Position numbers and translations under genes: made by a program
Assembly (NCBI GenBank): GCA_963834705.1
Contig: CAWICV010000007.1
Coordinates: 62,001 to 126,000 of the forward strand
DNA from: RYN-230 sp963834705
Lineage (GTDB): Bacteria > Actinomycetota > Actinomycetes > Streptosporangiales > Streptosporangiaceae
Length of the DNA stretch: 64,000 nt
Direction: 5' to 3'
Part shown: piece after piece, positions 36,175-45,091 of the stretch
Numbering within the stretch: position 1 is the stretch's first letter
How the letters are laid out: every line of letters begins with the position of its first letter
Notes under the pieces: generated by a model
What the model was told of the DNA's origin: nothing
The model's database searches: none
Seen by the model: the letters and a program-made list of their open reading frames with translations, nothing else

Positions 36175-37329
36175 GTGGCCGAGGTTTCGTTCCACGAGGT
36201 CGCGAAGGTCTTCCCGAACGGGACGAGGGCGGTTGACGCGCTCACCTGCACCATCGCCGACGGCGAGTTCATGGTCCTGGTCGGGCCGTCCGGCTGCGGA
36301 AAGACGACCGCCCTCCGGATGATCGCGGGGCTGGAGGAGCCGACCTCCGGAGCGATCGCCATCGGCGGACAGGTCGTGAACGGTGTTTCTCCCCGGGACC
36401 GCGACATCGCCATGGTGTTCCAGAGCTACGCGCTGTATCCGCACAAGACAGTCCTCCAGAACCTGGCCTTCGGGCTCCGGCAGCACAAGATGCCGACTGC
36501 CGAGATCACCGAACGGGTCAGGGAGGTGAGCTCGCTGCTGACCCTCGATGACCTGCTGGACCGCAAGCCCGCCCAGCTCTCCGGCGGTCAGCGGCAGCGC
36601 GTGGCAATGGGGCGCGCGCTCGCCCGCAGACCCCGCGTCTACCTCCTCGACGAGCCACTCTCGAACCTGGACGCACAGCTCCGGACCCAGCTTCGCGCCG
36701 ACCTCAAGCAGCTGCATCAGCGTTTTTCCACCACCACCGTCTACGTCACGCACGACCAGGTCGAGGCCATGACGCTCGGCGAGCGCATTGGCGTGATGTC
36801 CGGCGGGAAGCTGCTTCAGCTCAGCACACCGCAGGAGATCTACCGGCACCCGGCGAACGTGTTCGTGGCCGGGTTCATCGGCAGCCCGCCGATGAACCTG
36901 CTCAGCGCCTCCGCGACGGGCGGTCGCGTGGACGCGGGCGATCTCGTGTTCGAGGCCCCCGGCGCCCCCAGCGGCGAGCTCGTCATCGGCGTGCGGCCGG
37001 AGGCCCTGCACCTCATGACGGACGCTACCGGAGAGCACGCCATGCCGGTACGCGTGGAAGTCGTGGAGTTGCTCGGCCACGAGACCATCGTCTACGGGAG
37101 CATCCGCGGACACCGTGTCGCCACCGCCTCCACCGCCCCCGGGATCGAATCCCTGCCCCCAGAGCGGGCGATCATCGTGGCCAGGCTCGACGCACGCCGT
37201 CAGCCAGCGGTGGGCGAGACGATCAAACTTGGGATGTCGCTGGAAGACGTGCACCTCTTCGATGCCGCGTCGGGCGAGGCGGTGGCCTGGTCCGAGCCCT
37301 TCGCCTCCCGGCGCCTGGCCGGATCCTGA
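36175..37329 (+). CDS. Sugar ABC transporter ATPase (MsmK/UgpC/MalK type)
   Basis: 384 residues. Walker A GPSGCGKTT (about 38-46), Q-loop VFQSYALYPHKTV, signature LSGGQRQR, Walker B VYLLDEPLSNLDAQ and switch THDQ, then two C-terminal OB-like regulatory domains (GVRPEALHL). Such ATPases energise several sugar importers; here the likely partner is the permease/binding-protein operon at 45.1-48.3 kb, which lacks its own ATPase. GTG 36175 has AGGAGG eight bases upstream. Confidence 0.95.
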   Translation: MAEVSFHEVAKVFPNGTRAVDALTCTIADGEFMVLVGPSGCGKTTALRMIAGLEEPTSGAIAIGGQVVNGVSPRDRDIAMVFQSYALYPHKTVLQNLAFGLRQHKMPTAEITERVREVSSLLTLDDLLDRKPAQLSGGQRQRVAMGRALARRPRVYLLDEPLSNLDAQLRTQLRADLKQLHQRFSTTTVYVTHDQVEAMTLGERIGVMSGGKLLQLSTPQEIYRHPANVFVAGFIGSPPMNLLSASATGGRVDAGDLVFEAPGAPSGELVIGVRPEALHLMTDATGEHAMPVRVEVVELLGHETIVYGSIRGHRVATASTAPGIESLPPERAIIVARLDARRQPAVGETIKLGMSLEDVHLFDAASGEAVAWSEPFASRRLAGS

Positions 37330-37340
37330 GGACGGTTCCG

Positions 37341-38099
37341 ATGCGGCAGGCCGAGCGGCTGGAAACGATCCTGGAGTGGCTGTCCGGGAACGGCAGCGTG
37401 AATGTCGCCGACATCTCGGACGAGCTGGGCGTGTCGGCCGCCACGGTCCGTCGCGACCTCGACCTTCTCGAGCGCCAGCGCCTGCTGGCGCGCACGCATG
37501 GAGGCGCGGTCGCGCAGGGGGTCTTTTATGAGCTCCCGCTTCGCTACAAGGGCGGCCGGCACAAGGAAGAGAAGCTCCGGATCGCCCGCGAGGCCGCGAC
37601 GCGAGTCGCCGCAGGTCACGCGGTCGGGCTCACCGGCGGAACCACCACTACGGAAGTGGCGCGGGCGCTGGTCGACCAGCAGCGCCTGACGCTGGTCACG
37701 AACGCTCTGAACATCGCCTCCGAGATGGCGGTGCGCCCCAATCTCAAGCTCGTGGTGACGGGCGGAGTGGCCAGGTCCGAGTCCTATGAGCTGGTCGGGC
37801 CCATTGCCGAGGCGAGCCTGGCCGGGCTGAACCTCGACATCGTGTTCGTGGGCGCGGATGGGGTCTCCCTCGAGGCCGGCCTCACAACGCATCACGAGGT
37901 GGAGGCCCATACGAACCGGGCACTGATCGAGCGCTCCCGCTCGGTCGTCGTGGTGGCCGACAGCTCCAAGATCGGCCTCGTGGCCTTCGCCCAGATCTGT
38001 GCGGTCGGAACGGTCGACGAGCTGATCACCGACCGCGCCGCCGACCCCCAAATCCTGGCCGCCCTAACCGAAGCCGGCGTGAAGGTCATGACCGTCTAA
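37341..38099 (+). CDS. DeoR-family transcriptional regulator
   Basis: 252 residues. N-terminal winged helix (RLETILEWLSGNGSVNVAD, LGVSAATVRRDLDLLERQ, THGGAV) and a C-terminal sugar-phosphate-sensing domain (GLTGGTTTTEVARAL, LVTNALNIASEM, VVTGGVARSESYELVGP, GADGVSLEAGLTT). Twelve bases after the ATPase gene, so co-transcribed. Probable regulator of the island via the duplicated promoter sites at 36.0 and 48.4 kb. Confidence 0.95.
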   Translation: MRQAERLETILEWLSGNGSVNVADISDELGVSAATVRRDLDLLERQRLLARTHGGAVAQGVFYELPLRYKGGRHKEEKLRIAREAATRVAAGHAVGLTGGTTTTEVARALVDQQRLTLVTNALNIASEMAVRPNLKLVVTGGVARSESYELVGPIAEASLAGLNLDIVFVGADGVSLEAGLTTHHEVEAHTNRALIERSRSVVVVADSSKIGLVAFAQICAVGTVDELITDRAADPQILAALTEAGVKVMTV

Positions 38100-38156
38100 C
38101 CCCGGCCAGATTGCTCGCACTTGCTCACTTATGGCATACATGGAACACTCTCGCTC

Positions 38157-39467
38157 ATGATCCGAGTCACGATCATCGGTGCCGGCAGCGTGGAGTTCAC
38201 CCGCAACGTGGTGGCCGACCTCTGCTCGTTCCCGGAGCTGGCCGGGCAGGTGACCATCGCCCTGCACGACATCAACGCGGAGCGTCTCGCGTACTCGGAG
38301 CGCGCCGCCGCGTCGATCGTGCGGAGGACCGGCGCCGGGCACCGGGTGGAGGCCAGCGCGGAGCGCCGGCCCGCCGTGGCGGGCGCGGACTACGTCATCA
38401 ACGAGATCCAGGTCGGGGGGTACCGGCATACCCTCATGGATTTCGACATCCCGAAGAAGTACGGGGTCCGTCAGACGATCGCCGACACGATCGGGATCGG
38501 CGGCATCTTCCGCGGGCTCCGCACCATTCCCGTCGCGGTGGGCATCGGCAACGACCTCCACGAGCTGGCACCGGACGCCCTGCTGCTGAATTACACCAAC
38601 CCGATGGCCATGGTGCCGTGGGCCGTCTACGAGGGCACCCCGTTCGCGAATGTGGTCGGCGTGTGCCACTCGGTGCGGGACACCCATGCCTTCCTGGCCG
38701 CCGCCGTTGGCGTGCCCGAGGAAGACGTCGCCTTCCGCACCGCCGGCTTCAACCATCAGTGCTTCGTCCTGCGGTTCCGCCACCGTGGCACCGGCGAGGA
38801 CCTCTACCCGCGGCTCCGGGAGGTGATCGAGGCCGATCCGGAGGGGCTGGGCAGGCGGGTGCGCGTGGAGATCTTCCGGCGCTTCGGCTACTTCCCCACC
38901 GAGTCCAGCGAACACTCGAGCGAGTACGTCCCCTGGTTCCTCCACCACGACGGGCAGGTCGAGCGGTTCCGGTGCGAGATCGACGAGTACGTGCGCCGCA
39001 GCGAGCGGAATCTCGAGGACTGGGAGCAGACGAAGGCGGCCCTGGACGCCGGCCAGGAGCTCGAGGTCGAGCCCGCCTCCGAGCTCGCTTCGGAGATCAT
39101 CCACTCGCTCGAGACCGGCACCGCCCGTGAGATCTACACGAACGTGCGGAACGGCGGGCTGATCGACGGGCTTCCCGGCAACGCCTGCGTCGAGGTGCCG
39201 ACTCTGGTCGACAAGAACGGTGTCCAGCCCACGCGGATCGGTGCCCTCCCCGCGCAGTGCCTCGCCTTGAACCGGACCTTCCTGAACGTAGTGGAACTCA
39301 CGGTCCGCGCGGTGCTCGAGGAGCGGCGCAGCCTGGTCTACCAGGCCGCGCTGGTTGACCCGAACACGGCCGCCACCCTGACGACCGAGCAGATCGTGGC
39401 GATGTGCGACGACCTGATCGAGGCACACGGGGCGCTGATGCCCGAGGGCATCCGCACCGCCAGCTGA
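38157..39467 (+). CDS. GH4-family glycosidase (alpha-galactosidase/glucosidase/glucuronidase type)
   Basis: 436 residues from ATG 38157. NAD-binding VTIIGAGSVEFTRNVVADL, then NYTNPMAM, the Mn2+-ligand cysteine in GVCHSV and histidine in GFNHQ are GH4 hallmarks; the CHS form is that of the MelA subgroup. It hydrolyses glycosides by transient oxidation at C3 using NAD and Mn2+. Substrate not determinable. A second paralog is at 43758-45056 and a broken third at 49085-49484. The stop is immediately followed by the next start. Confidence 0.93.
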   Translation: MIRVTIIGAGSVEFTRNVVADLCSFPELAGQVTIALHDINAERLAYSERAAASIVRRTGAGHRVEASAERRPAVAGADYVINEIQVGGYRHTLMDFDIPKKYGVRQTIADTIGIGGIFRGLRTIPVAVGIGNDLHELAPDALLLNYTNPMAMVPWAVYEGTPFANVVGVCHSVRDTHAFLAAAVGVPEEDVAFRTAGFNHQCFVLRFRHRGTGEDLYPRLREVIEADPEGLGRRVRVEIFRRFGYFPTESSEHSSEYVPWFLHHDGQVERFRCEIDEYVRRSERNLEDWEQTKAALDAGQELEVEPASELASEIIHSLETGTAREIYTNVRNGGLIDGLPGNACVEVPTLVDKNGVQPTRIGALPAQCLALNRTFLNVVELTVRAVLEERRSLVYQAALVDPNTAATLTTEQIVAMCDDLIEAHGALMPEGIRTAS

Positions 39468-41945
39468 ATGGGGGCCGCAGCCGCAGGCATGACCGCCACC
39501 GCTCCTGACCTGCTGGAGGTGCCCGCACCCGGGCGGGTGCTGGGCCGCCCCGTGCTCCGCAGCGAGGATCGCGCGCTGCTCACCGGAACAGTCCGGTACC
39601 TGGACGATGTCGCGTGCGAGGGGGCGCTGCACGCAGTGTTCGTCCGGTCCCCGATGGCACACGCGCTCGTCCGGTCGGTCGATGCGGACGAGGCCCGTGC
39701 GATGCCTGGTGTCGTCGGTGTGTTCGCCGCCGGGGACCTGGGTGGGCTGCTCATGCCCCCCGTTGAAGACAGTCCCGAGGTGTTCGCCAGGCCCCTGCTC
39801 GCCATCGACCGGGTCCGGTTCGTCGGCGAGCCGGTGGCCGTGGTGGTGGCGCAGACGAGGGCGCAGGCCATGGACGCCGCGGACGCCGTCGCCGTCGATT
39901 ACGAGCCGCTCGCCCCGGTGATCGATCCCGAGAAGGCGCTGGAGCCTGACGCGCCGATCCTGTTCCCGGCCCACGGCTCCAACCTCGCCATCCGCGTCGA
40001 CGATGTGGCCGAGGATCCCAGCGCGCTCGAGGGCGCCGAGATCGTCGTGCGGGCACGGTTCGTCAACCAGCGGGTGGCGCCGGTGCCGATGGAGCCCAAT
40101 GGCGCTCTCGCCATCGCCGGTGCCGACCCCGGTCAGTCATCGGTCACGCTGTGGGCCTCGGTGCAGGCGCCGCATGACACGCGCCGCGTCGTCGCCCAGG
40201 TTCTGGGGCTGGACCCCGCCCAGGTGCGCGTCCGCACCGCGGCGGTGGGCGGTGGATTCGGCGGGAAGATCCCGACCTACCCCGAACACGTCGTGATCGC
40301 GTGGCTCGCCCGGGATATGGGCAGCGCAGTCCGCTGGTCGGAGACGCGAAACGAGAACATGCTCGCGATGACGCACGGCCGCGGACAGGTGCAGCACGTT
40401 GAGCTGGGCGCCACCCGGGACGGGCGGATGCTCGGGCTTCGCGTCTTCGTGATCCAGGACATCGGGGCGTACGCCAGCGAGGCCGCGACCCTGCCACCGC
40501 TCACCGGCCTGATGGCCTCGGGCCCGTACCGGATCCCCCGGATCGACTTCGGTGCGGTCTCGGCCGTGACCACCACCACCCCGGTGGGTGCCTACCGGGG
40601 CGCGGGCCGGCCGGAGGCAACGTGGCTGCTTGAGCGGGCCCTGGACATGCTGGCGGCCGAGCTCGCGATCGACCCCGCGGAGATCCGGCGACGCAATTTC
40701 ATCCCCCCTGAGGCATTCCCCTACCGCACCCCGACCGGTGCCAACTACGACAGCGGGGACCCGGACCGGGCCCTTGATATCGCGCTTCGTGCGGCCGGAT
40801 ACGCCGAACTGCGCCAGGAACAGGCCGCACGCATCGGCCGGGCGGAAACGTGGCAGCTCGGCATCGGCATCTGCAGTTACGTGGAGGTCACGGGCTGGGG
40901 AAGCGAGTTCGCGTCGGTGGACGCCGACGACCAGGGGACGTTCACCGTCCTGACCGGGACCAGCCCTCAGGGACAGGGGCACGAGACCGCATGGGCGCAG
41001 ATCGTGGCCGACACCCTGGGCGTCTCGTTCGACGCCGTCAGGGTCCGGCATTCGGACACGCTGCTCGTCCCGCGCGGCGAGGGGACAATGGGGTCGCGGT
41101 CCCTCCAGGTGGGCGGCTCGGCCGTGCTCCGGGCCTCGATGGCCCTGCTGGACAAGGCCCGGCGTCTTGCGGCCCACCTGCTGGAGACGAGCGAGAGCGA
41201 CATGCGCCGCCTGGACGGCCGGATCGGCGTCGGCGGTGCCCCGGAGTTGTCGCTTTCCTGGGGCGAGCTGGCGGCCGCCGCCGCAGACCCCTCGTCTCTC
41301 CCGCCCGGTATGGAGACGGGGCTGCGGGCGCAGAACGACTTCGAGATGGAGGATTCGACCTATCCGTTCGGTGCCCACATCGCGGTCGTGGAGGTCGACA
41401 CCGAGACGGGGAAGGTGAAGCTGGTCCGTCATGTCGCGGTGGACGATTGTGGGCGCCGCATCAATCCGATGCTCGTCGACGGGCAGATCCACGGGGGGAT
41501 TGCGCAGGGCGCCGCCCAGGCGCTGTTCGAATCATTCGTCTACGACGAGCTGGGCAATCCGTTGACATCCAGCCTCGCCACCTACGCGATGCCGAGCGCG
41601 GCGGATCTCCCCTCATTCGTCACCGTCCCGCTGGAGACCCACACGACCCGGAACCCATTGGGGGCAAAGGGCGTCGGCGAGGGGGGGACTATCGGGGCAG
41701 GACCCGCGGTCCAGAACGCGGTGATCGATGCGCTCTCTCACCTTGGTATCCGGCACATCGATATGCCGATGAGCCCGGATCGGGTCTGGCGGGCCATCAG
41801 CGATGCGCTGCGCGGTGGGCCAGGCGACAGCGAGAAAGGGGAAGCGCATGGAGCGGCCGGACCTGAATGGTTTGATCGCGGCAATCGTCACGCCCATGCG
41901 GAGCGATACGTCGATCGACGAGGAGTCCCTCCGAAGGTACGTTGA
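39468..41945 (+). CDS. Molybdenum hydroxylase large subunit (xanthine dehydrogenase/CoxL form-II-like)
   Basis: 825 residues. Mo-cofactor motifs are AAVGGGFGGK, GAYRGAGRPEAT, TGTSPQGQGHETAWAQ and the active-site glutamate in AKGVGEGGTIGAG. AYRGAGR corresponds to form II CoxL-like enzymes rather than true CO dehydrogenase (AYRCSFR). The FAD and 2Fe-2S subunits normally encoded beside it are absent. The last 33 codons overlap the DapA-like gene and go beyond family homology, so the 3' end may be frameshifted. ATG 39468 abuts the GH4 stop; ATG 39489 is an alternative. Possible sugar or aldehyde oxidoreductase. Confidence 0.88.
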   Translation: MGAAAAGMTATAPDLLEVPAPGRVLGRPVLRSEDRALLTGTVRYLDDVACEGALHAVFVRSPMAHALVRSVDADEARAMPGVVGVFAAGDLGGLLMPPVEDSPEVFARPLLAIDRVRFVGEPVAVVVAQTRAQAMDAADAVAVDYEPLAPVIDPEKALEPDAPILFPAHGSNLAIRVDDVAEDPSALEGAEIVVRARFVNQRVAPVPMEPNGALAIAGADPGQSSVTLWASVQAPHDTRRVVAQVLGLDPAQVRVRTAAVGGGFGGKIPTYPEHVVIAWLARDMGSAVRWSETRNENMLAMTHGRGQVQHVELGATRDGRMLGLRVFVIQDIGAYASEAATLPPLTGLMASGPYRIPRIDFGAVSAVTTTTPVGAYRGAGRPEATWLLERALDMLAAELAIDPAEIRRRNFIPPEAFPYRTPTGANYDSGDPDRALDIALRAAGYAELRQEQAARIGRAETWQLGIGICSYVEVTGWGSEFASVDADDQGTFTVLTGTSPQGQGHETAWAQIVADTLGVSFDAVRVRHSDTLLVPRGEGTMGSRSLQVGGSAVLRASMALLDKARRLAAHLLETSESDMRRLDGRIGVGGAPELSLSWGELAAAAADPSSLPPGMETGLRAQNDFEMEDSTYPFGAHIAVVEVDTETGKVKLVRHVAVDDCGRRINPMLVDGQIHGGIAQGAAQALFESFVYDELGNPLTSSLATYAMPSAADLPSFVTVPLETHTTRNPLGAKGVGEGGTIGAGPAVQNAVIDALSHLGIRHIDMPMSPDRVWRAISDALRGGPGDSEKGEAHGAAGPEWFDRGNRHAHAERYVDRRGVPPKVR

Positions 41946-42768
41946 CTGGCTGGCCGGCCAGGGCGTTCGCGGGCTGGCCGTGAACGTGGACACGGGCGAG
42001 GGGCCGCACCTGTTTCCGGAAGAACGTCTGCGGGTGCTGGAGATCGTGGTCGAAACGGTCGGCGGCCGGGCTCTCGTGGTCGCCGGACTCGCGGCTTCGT
42101 TTACCGAGCAGGCCCGTCGGCTGGCCGCCGACACCGCCCGGGCCGGAGCAGACGCCCTGCTAGTCTTCCCCATTTCCGCGTACCAGGGCGAACCGCTGGA
42201 CCCGGAGATTCCCGCCTCGTACCACCGTGCGGTGGCCGAGGCCTCCGGTCTTCCCCTCATCGCCTTCCAGCTCCAGCCCGCGCTGGGCGGGGTGAACTTC
42301 TCGGCCGAGACCATCGAGCGCATCATGAGCATCGAGGGCGTGGTGGCCATCAAGGAGGCGTCCTTTGACGCGAAACGGTTTGTGGAGACCGCGCGGCTGG
42401 TGAAGTCCCTGCCCTCCCGCCCCACCGTCCTGAACGGCAACGACAACTTCCTGCTCGAGGCGTATCTCCTCGGGGCCGAGGGCGCGCTGCTCGGCTTCGG
42501 CACGCTCGCCGCACGCGAGCAGGTCCAGATGCACCGGGCCGCGCGCGACCAGGATCTCCCCCGTGCGTTCGAGCTCCGCGACATGCTCCAGCCGTTGTGC
42601 GACGCCATCTTTGCCCGGCCCGTCCGCGACTATCGCGCTCGCATCAAGCACGCGCTCATGCGCCTGGGAGTCATCGACGAAGCGTACGTTCGCCCGCCAC
42701 TACGCCCACTGTGCAAAGATGCCCGCGACCTCGTGGACGGCGCGCTCAAGGAAGCGGGACTCCTCTAG
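41848..42768 (+). CDS. DapA-family (dihydrodipicolinate synthase-like) aldolase
   Basis: 306 residues, TIM barrel. The Schiff-base lysine is K169 in VVAIKEASFD; NVDTGEG stands at the usual GTTGE position and AYQGEP at the usual tyrosine loop. Members cleave or form pyruvate aldols, for example 2-keto-3-deoxy-gluconate/galactonate or N-acetylneuraminate. In a sugar island without lysine genes, a keto-deoxy-sugar aldolase is the better guess. ATG 41848 follows GGGGAAG; the stop TAG overlaps the LLM start (TAGTG). Confidence 0.85.
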   Translation: MERPDLNGLIAAIVTPMRSDTSIDEESLRRYVDWLAGQGVRGLAVNVDTGEGPHLFPEERLRVLEIVVETVGGRALVVAGLAASFTEQARRLAADTARAGADALLVFPISAYQGEPLDPEIPASYHRAVAEASGLPLIAFQLQPALGGVNFSAETIERIMSIEGVVAIKEASFDAKRFVETARLVKSLPSRPTVLNGNDNFLLEAYLLGAEGALLGFGTLAAREQVQMHRAARDQDLPRAFELRDMLQPLCDAIFARPVRDYRARIKHALMRLGVIDEAYVRPPLRPLCKDARDLVDGALKEAGLL

Positions 42769-43758
42769 TGGGCCTGCGGGGAGTGGGCGTGTTCCTGCCA
42801 ACGTTCGCGGGGGACCATGGGCGCACCGGAGCAGAGCTCGCGGCGTTCGCGCGGCGCGCCGAGGACCTGGGGTTTGACTCCGTATGGGCGACCGATCACC
42901 TGCTGCACCAGAGCAGGTTCTACGCGGTCCCGTGGCTCGATCCGATCGTCTCGCTCAGCTACGTGGCCGCAACGACGTCGCGACTGCGCCTGGGCACCTC
43001 GGTTCTTGTGCTGCCGACCCGCCAGCCGGTCGTCCTCGCCAAACAGGTAGCCACACTCCAGGCCCTCACCGATGAGCGCTACATCCTCGGCGCGGGAACG
43101 GGCTGGGATGATCGGGAGTTCCAAGCCGTCGGCCAGCAACGAGCGGAGCGGGGCGGGCGGACCGACGAATCGATCGCGATCATACGCCGGCTGACTCGCG
43201 GGCGAGTCCGTGACATACGAGGGCCGGTTCTACCAACTGCAGGACGTGGCGGTTGGCCCAGCCATGCGCTCGCCGCTGTGCCTGTGGAGCGCTGGCGGCC
43301 GGCAGCTCCCGCACGCAGCTTCCCCGGAGCAGCCCGTCCTGGCTCCGGCGGTGCTCCGGCGGATCGTCGCCTCCGACGGGTGGATCGCGCGGCCCACGTC
43401 CCTTCCGGCACAGATCGAGGAAGACCTCGCCGAGATCCGCCCCGCGCTCGAGGCGGCGGGCCGCGACCTGGACACGTTCACGGTCGCGCATGAGAACTTC
43501 CTCCATCTCGTTCCCACCGAGGACCGTGAGAAGGCCCGCGCCGAGCAGCGGCGCGCCTACGCGACGATCATGGGAGGGGGCAGGCCCTTCGAGTATTTCG
43601 AGCAGGTGTACCTGACCGGCACGCCCACCGAGATCGTGGAGAAACTCCGGGCGAGGATGGCCATCGGCGTCGAGTACCTGATCCTGCACACCCTGGAGCC
43701 GTCGACCGCGCAGCTTGACCTGTGGGCCGAGCACATCCTGCCCCACCTGGCGGCCTGA
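42768..43758 (+). pseudogene. LLM-class (F420/FMN-dependent) oxidoreductase, single-base frameshift
   Basis: N-terminal part from GTG 42768: RGVGVFLPTFAGDHGRTG, GFDSVWATDHLLHQSRF, ILGAGTGWDDREF. C-terminal part in another frame: TYEGRFYQLQDV up to the stop, with a family tail LTGTPTEIVEKLRA. Removing one G from the GGG at 43201-43203 restores RRLTRGESVTYEGRF. The joined protein of about 330 residues has the F420-dependent LLM fold, which includes sugar-phosphate dehydrogenases. Probably expressed if the shift is an artefact. One-base overlap with the following GH4 gene. Confidence 0.8.
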
Positions 43759-45056
43759 TGACGAAGATCGTGCTCAACGGAGCCGGCAGCGTCGAGTTCA
43801 CGAAAGAGCTGCTGGCCGACATCCTCGGCTTCGACGAGCTCGCCGGGTCCACGATCGCGCTGTTTGACGTGGACGGCGAGCGCCTCGAAACCGCGGCGGC
43901 CATCGCACGGTGGACCGCCGGGGCACTGGGGGCGCCCGCCACGATCGAGCCGCATCTCGACCGCCGGGCGGCGCTCGAAGGAGCGGATCACGTGATCAGC
44001 ATGATCCGGGTCGGCGGGCACGATGGGCTGAGGCTCGACTTCGAGATCCCCGGCCGCCACGGCGCACGGCAGACGATGGCGGACACCATGGGCATCGGGA
44101 GCATCTTCCGGGCCCTGTGCACGATCCCGGCGCTGCTCGACCTGGCGCGCGACCTGCACGAGGTCGCGCCCGGCGCCTGGCTCTACAACTACACGAACCC
44201 GATGGCGGCGCTGGTGTGGGCGATCTACGCGGGAACCGCCCATCAGCGTGTCGTCGGCGTCTGCATGTCGCCGGAGAACACCGCCCAGCAGCTCGCGGAG
44301 CTGCTCAATGTCCCCTTCGCCGAGATCGCGTACCTGGCCGGCGGGATCAACCACCAGTCGTGGATCCTGCGGCTGGAGCACGACGGGCAGGACCTCTATC
44401 CACGGCTCCGGCAGATCGTGCAAGACGACCCCGACGGGCTCGGACGGCGTGTCCGGGTGGAGATACTCAAACGGTTCGGCTACTTCCCGACCGAGTCGAG
44501 CGAGCACAACGCGGACCTCGTGCCCTGGTTCCTTCCCCATGAGGACCAGGTCCGCCGCTTCCGGATCCCCGTCAACGAGTACCTGCATCGCAGTGAGCGG
44601 AACCTCGGCTCCTACGCGGAGACCCGGCGCAAGCTCGAGGCGGGCGAGCCGCTCGGGCTCGAGCGCGGTCCCGAGTATGCGCCGCAGATCATCCACTCCA
44701 TCGAGACGGGGACGCCCCGGATGGTCTACGGCAACGTCCGCAACGGCGGCTCGATCGACAACCTGCCGGATGACTGCTGCGCTGAAGTGCCGTGCCTGGT
44801 GGACCGGGCGGGGGTCCACCCCACTCGCGTGGGAAGCCTGCCGCCGCAGCTCGCCGCGCTCAACCGCCTGTATCTGAACGTCTGTGAGCTGACCGTGCGG
44901 GCCGCGCTCGAGGAGCGCCGCGACCTGGTGTACCAGGCGGCGCTCCTCGACCCCAGCACGGCCGCCACGCTGTCCATCGACGAGATCGTCCGCGTGTGCG
45001 ACGAGCTGATCGCCGCGCACGGGGACCTGATCCCGGCCGGGATCCGCGGCAGCTGA
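43758..45056 (+). CDS. GH4-family glycosidase, second paralog
   Basis: 432 residues. KIVLNGAGSVEFTKELLADIL binds NAD; NYTNPMAALVW and GGINHQSWIL are conserved. The metal cysteine is kept in GVCMSPENT, but the CHS triplet of the first paralog is CMS here, so its specificity probably differs. Overlaps the LLM gene by one base, extending a plus-strand operon from the ATPase gene. Confidence 0.92.
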   Translation: MTKIVLNGAGSVEFTKELLADILGFDELAGSTIALFDVDGERLETAAAIARWTAGALGAPATIEPHLDRRAALEGADHVISMIRVGGHDGLRLDFEIPGRHGARQTMADTMGIGSIFRALCTIPALLDLARDLHEVAPGAWLYNYTNPMAALVWAIYAGTAHQRVVGVCMSPENTAQQLAELLNVPFAEIAYLAGGINHQSWILRLEHDGQDLYPRLRQIVQDDPDGLGRRVRVEILKRFGYFPTESSEHNADLVPWFLPHEDQVRRFRIPVNEYLHRSERNLGSYAETRRKLEAGEPLGLERGPEYAPQIIHSIETGTPRMVYGNVRNGGSIDNLPDDCCAEVPCLVDRAGVHPTRVGSLPPQLAALNRLYLNVCELTVRAALEERRDLVYQAALLDPSTAATLSIDEIVRVCDELIAAHGDLIPAGIRGS

Positions 45057-45091
45057 GCCGCCTGGTCACCCGGCCGGGGGAGCCAGGACCG

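Noticed and set aside
38064..39974. 636-codon ORF antisense to the first GH4 gene
   Set aside because: Shadow of a clearly conserved gene.
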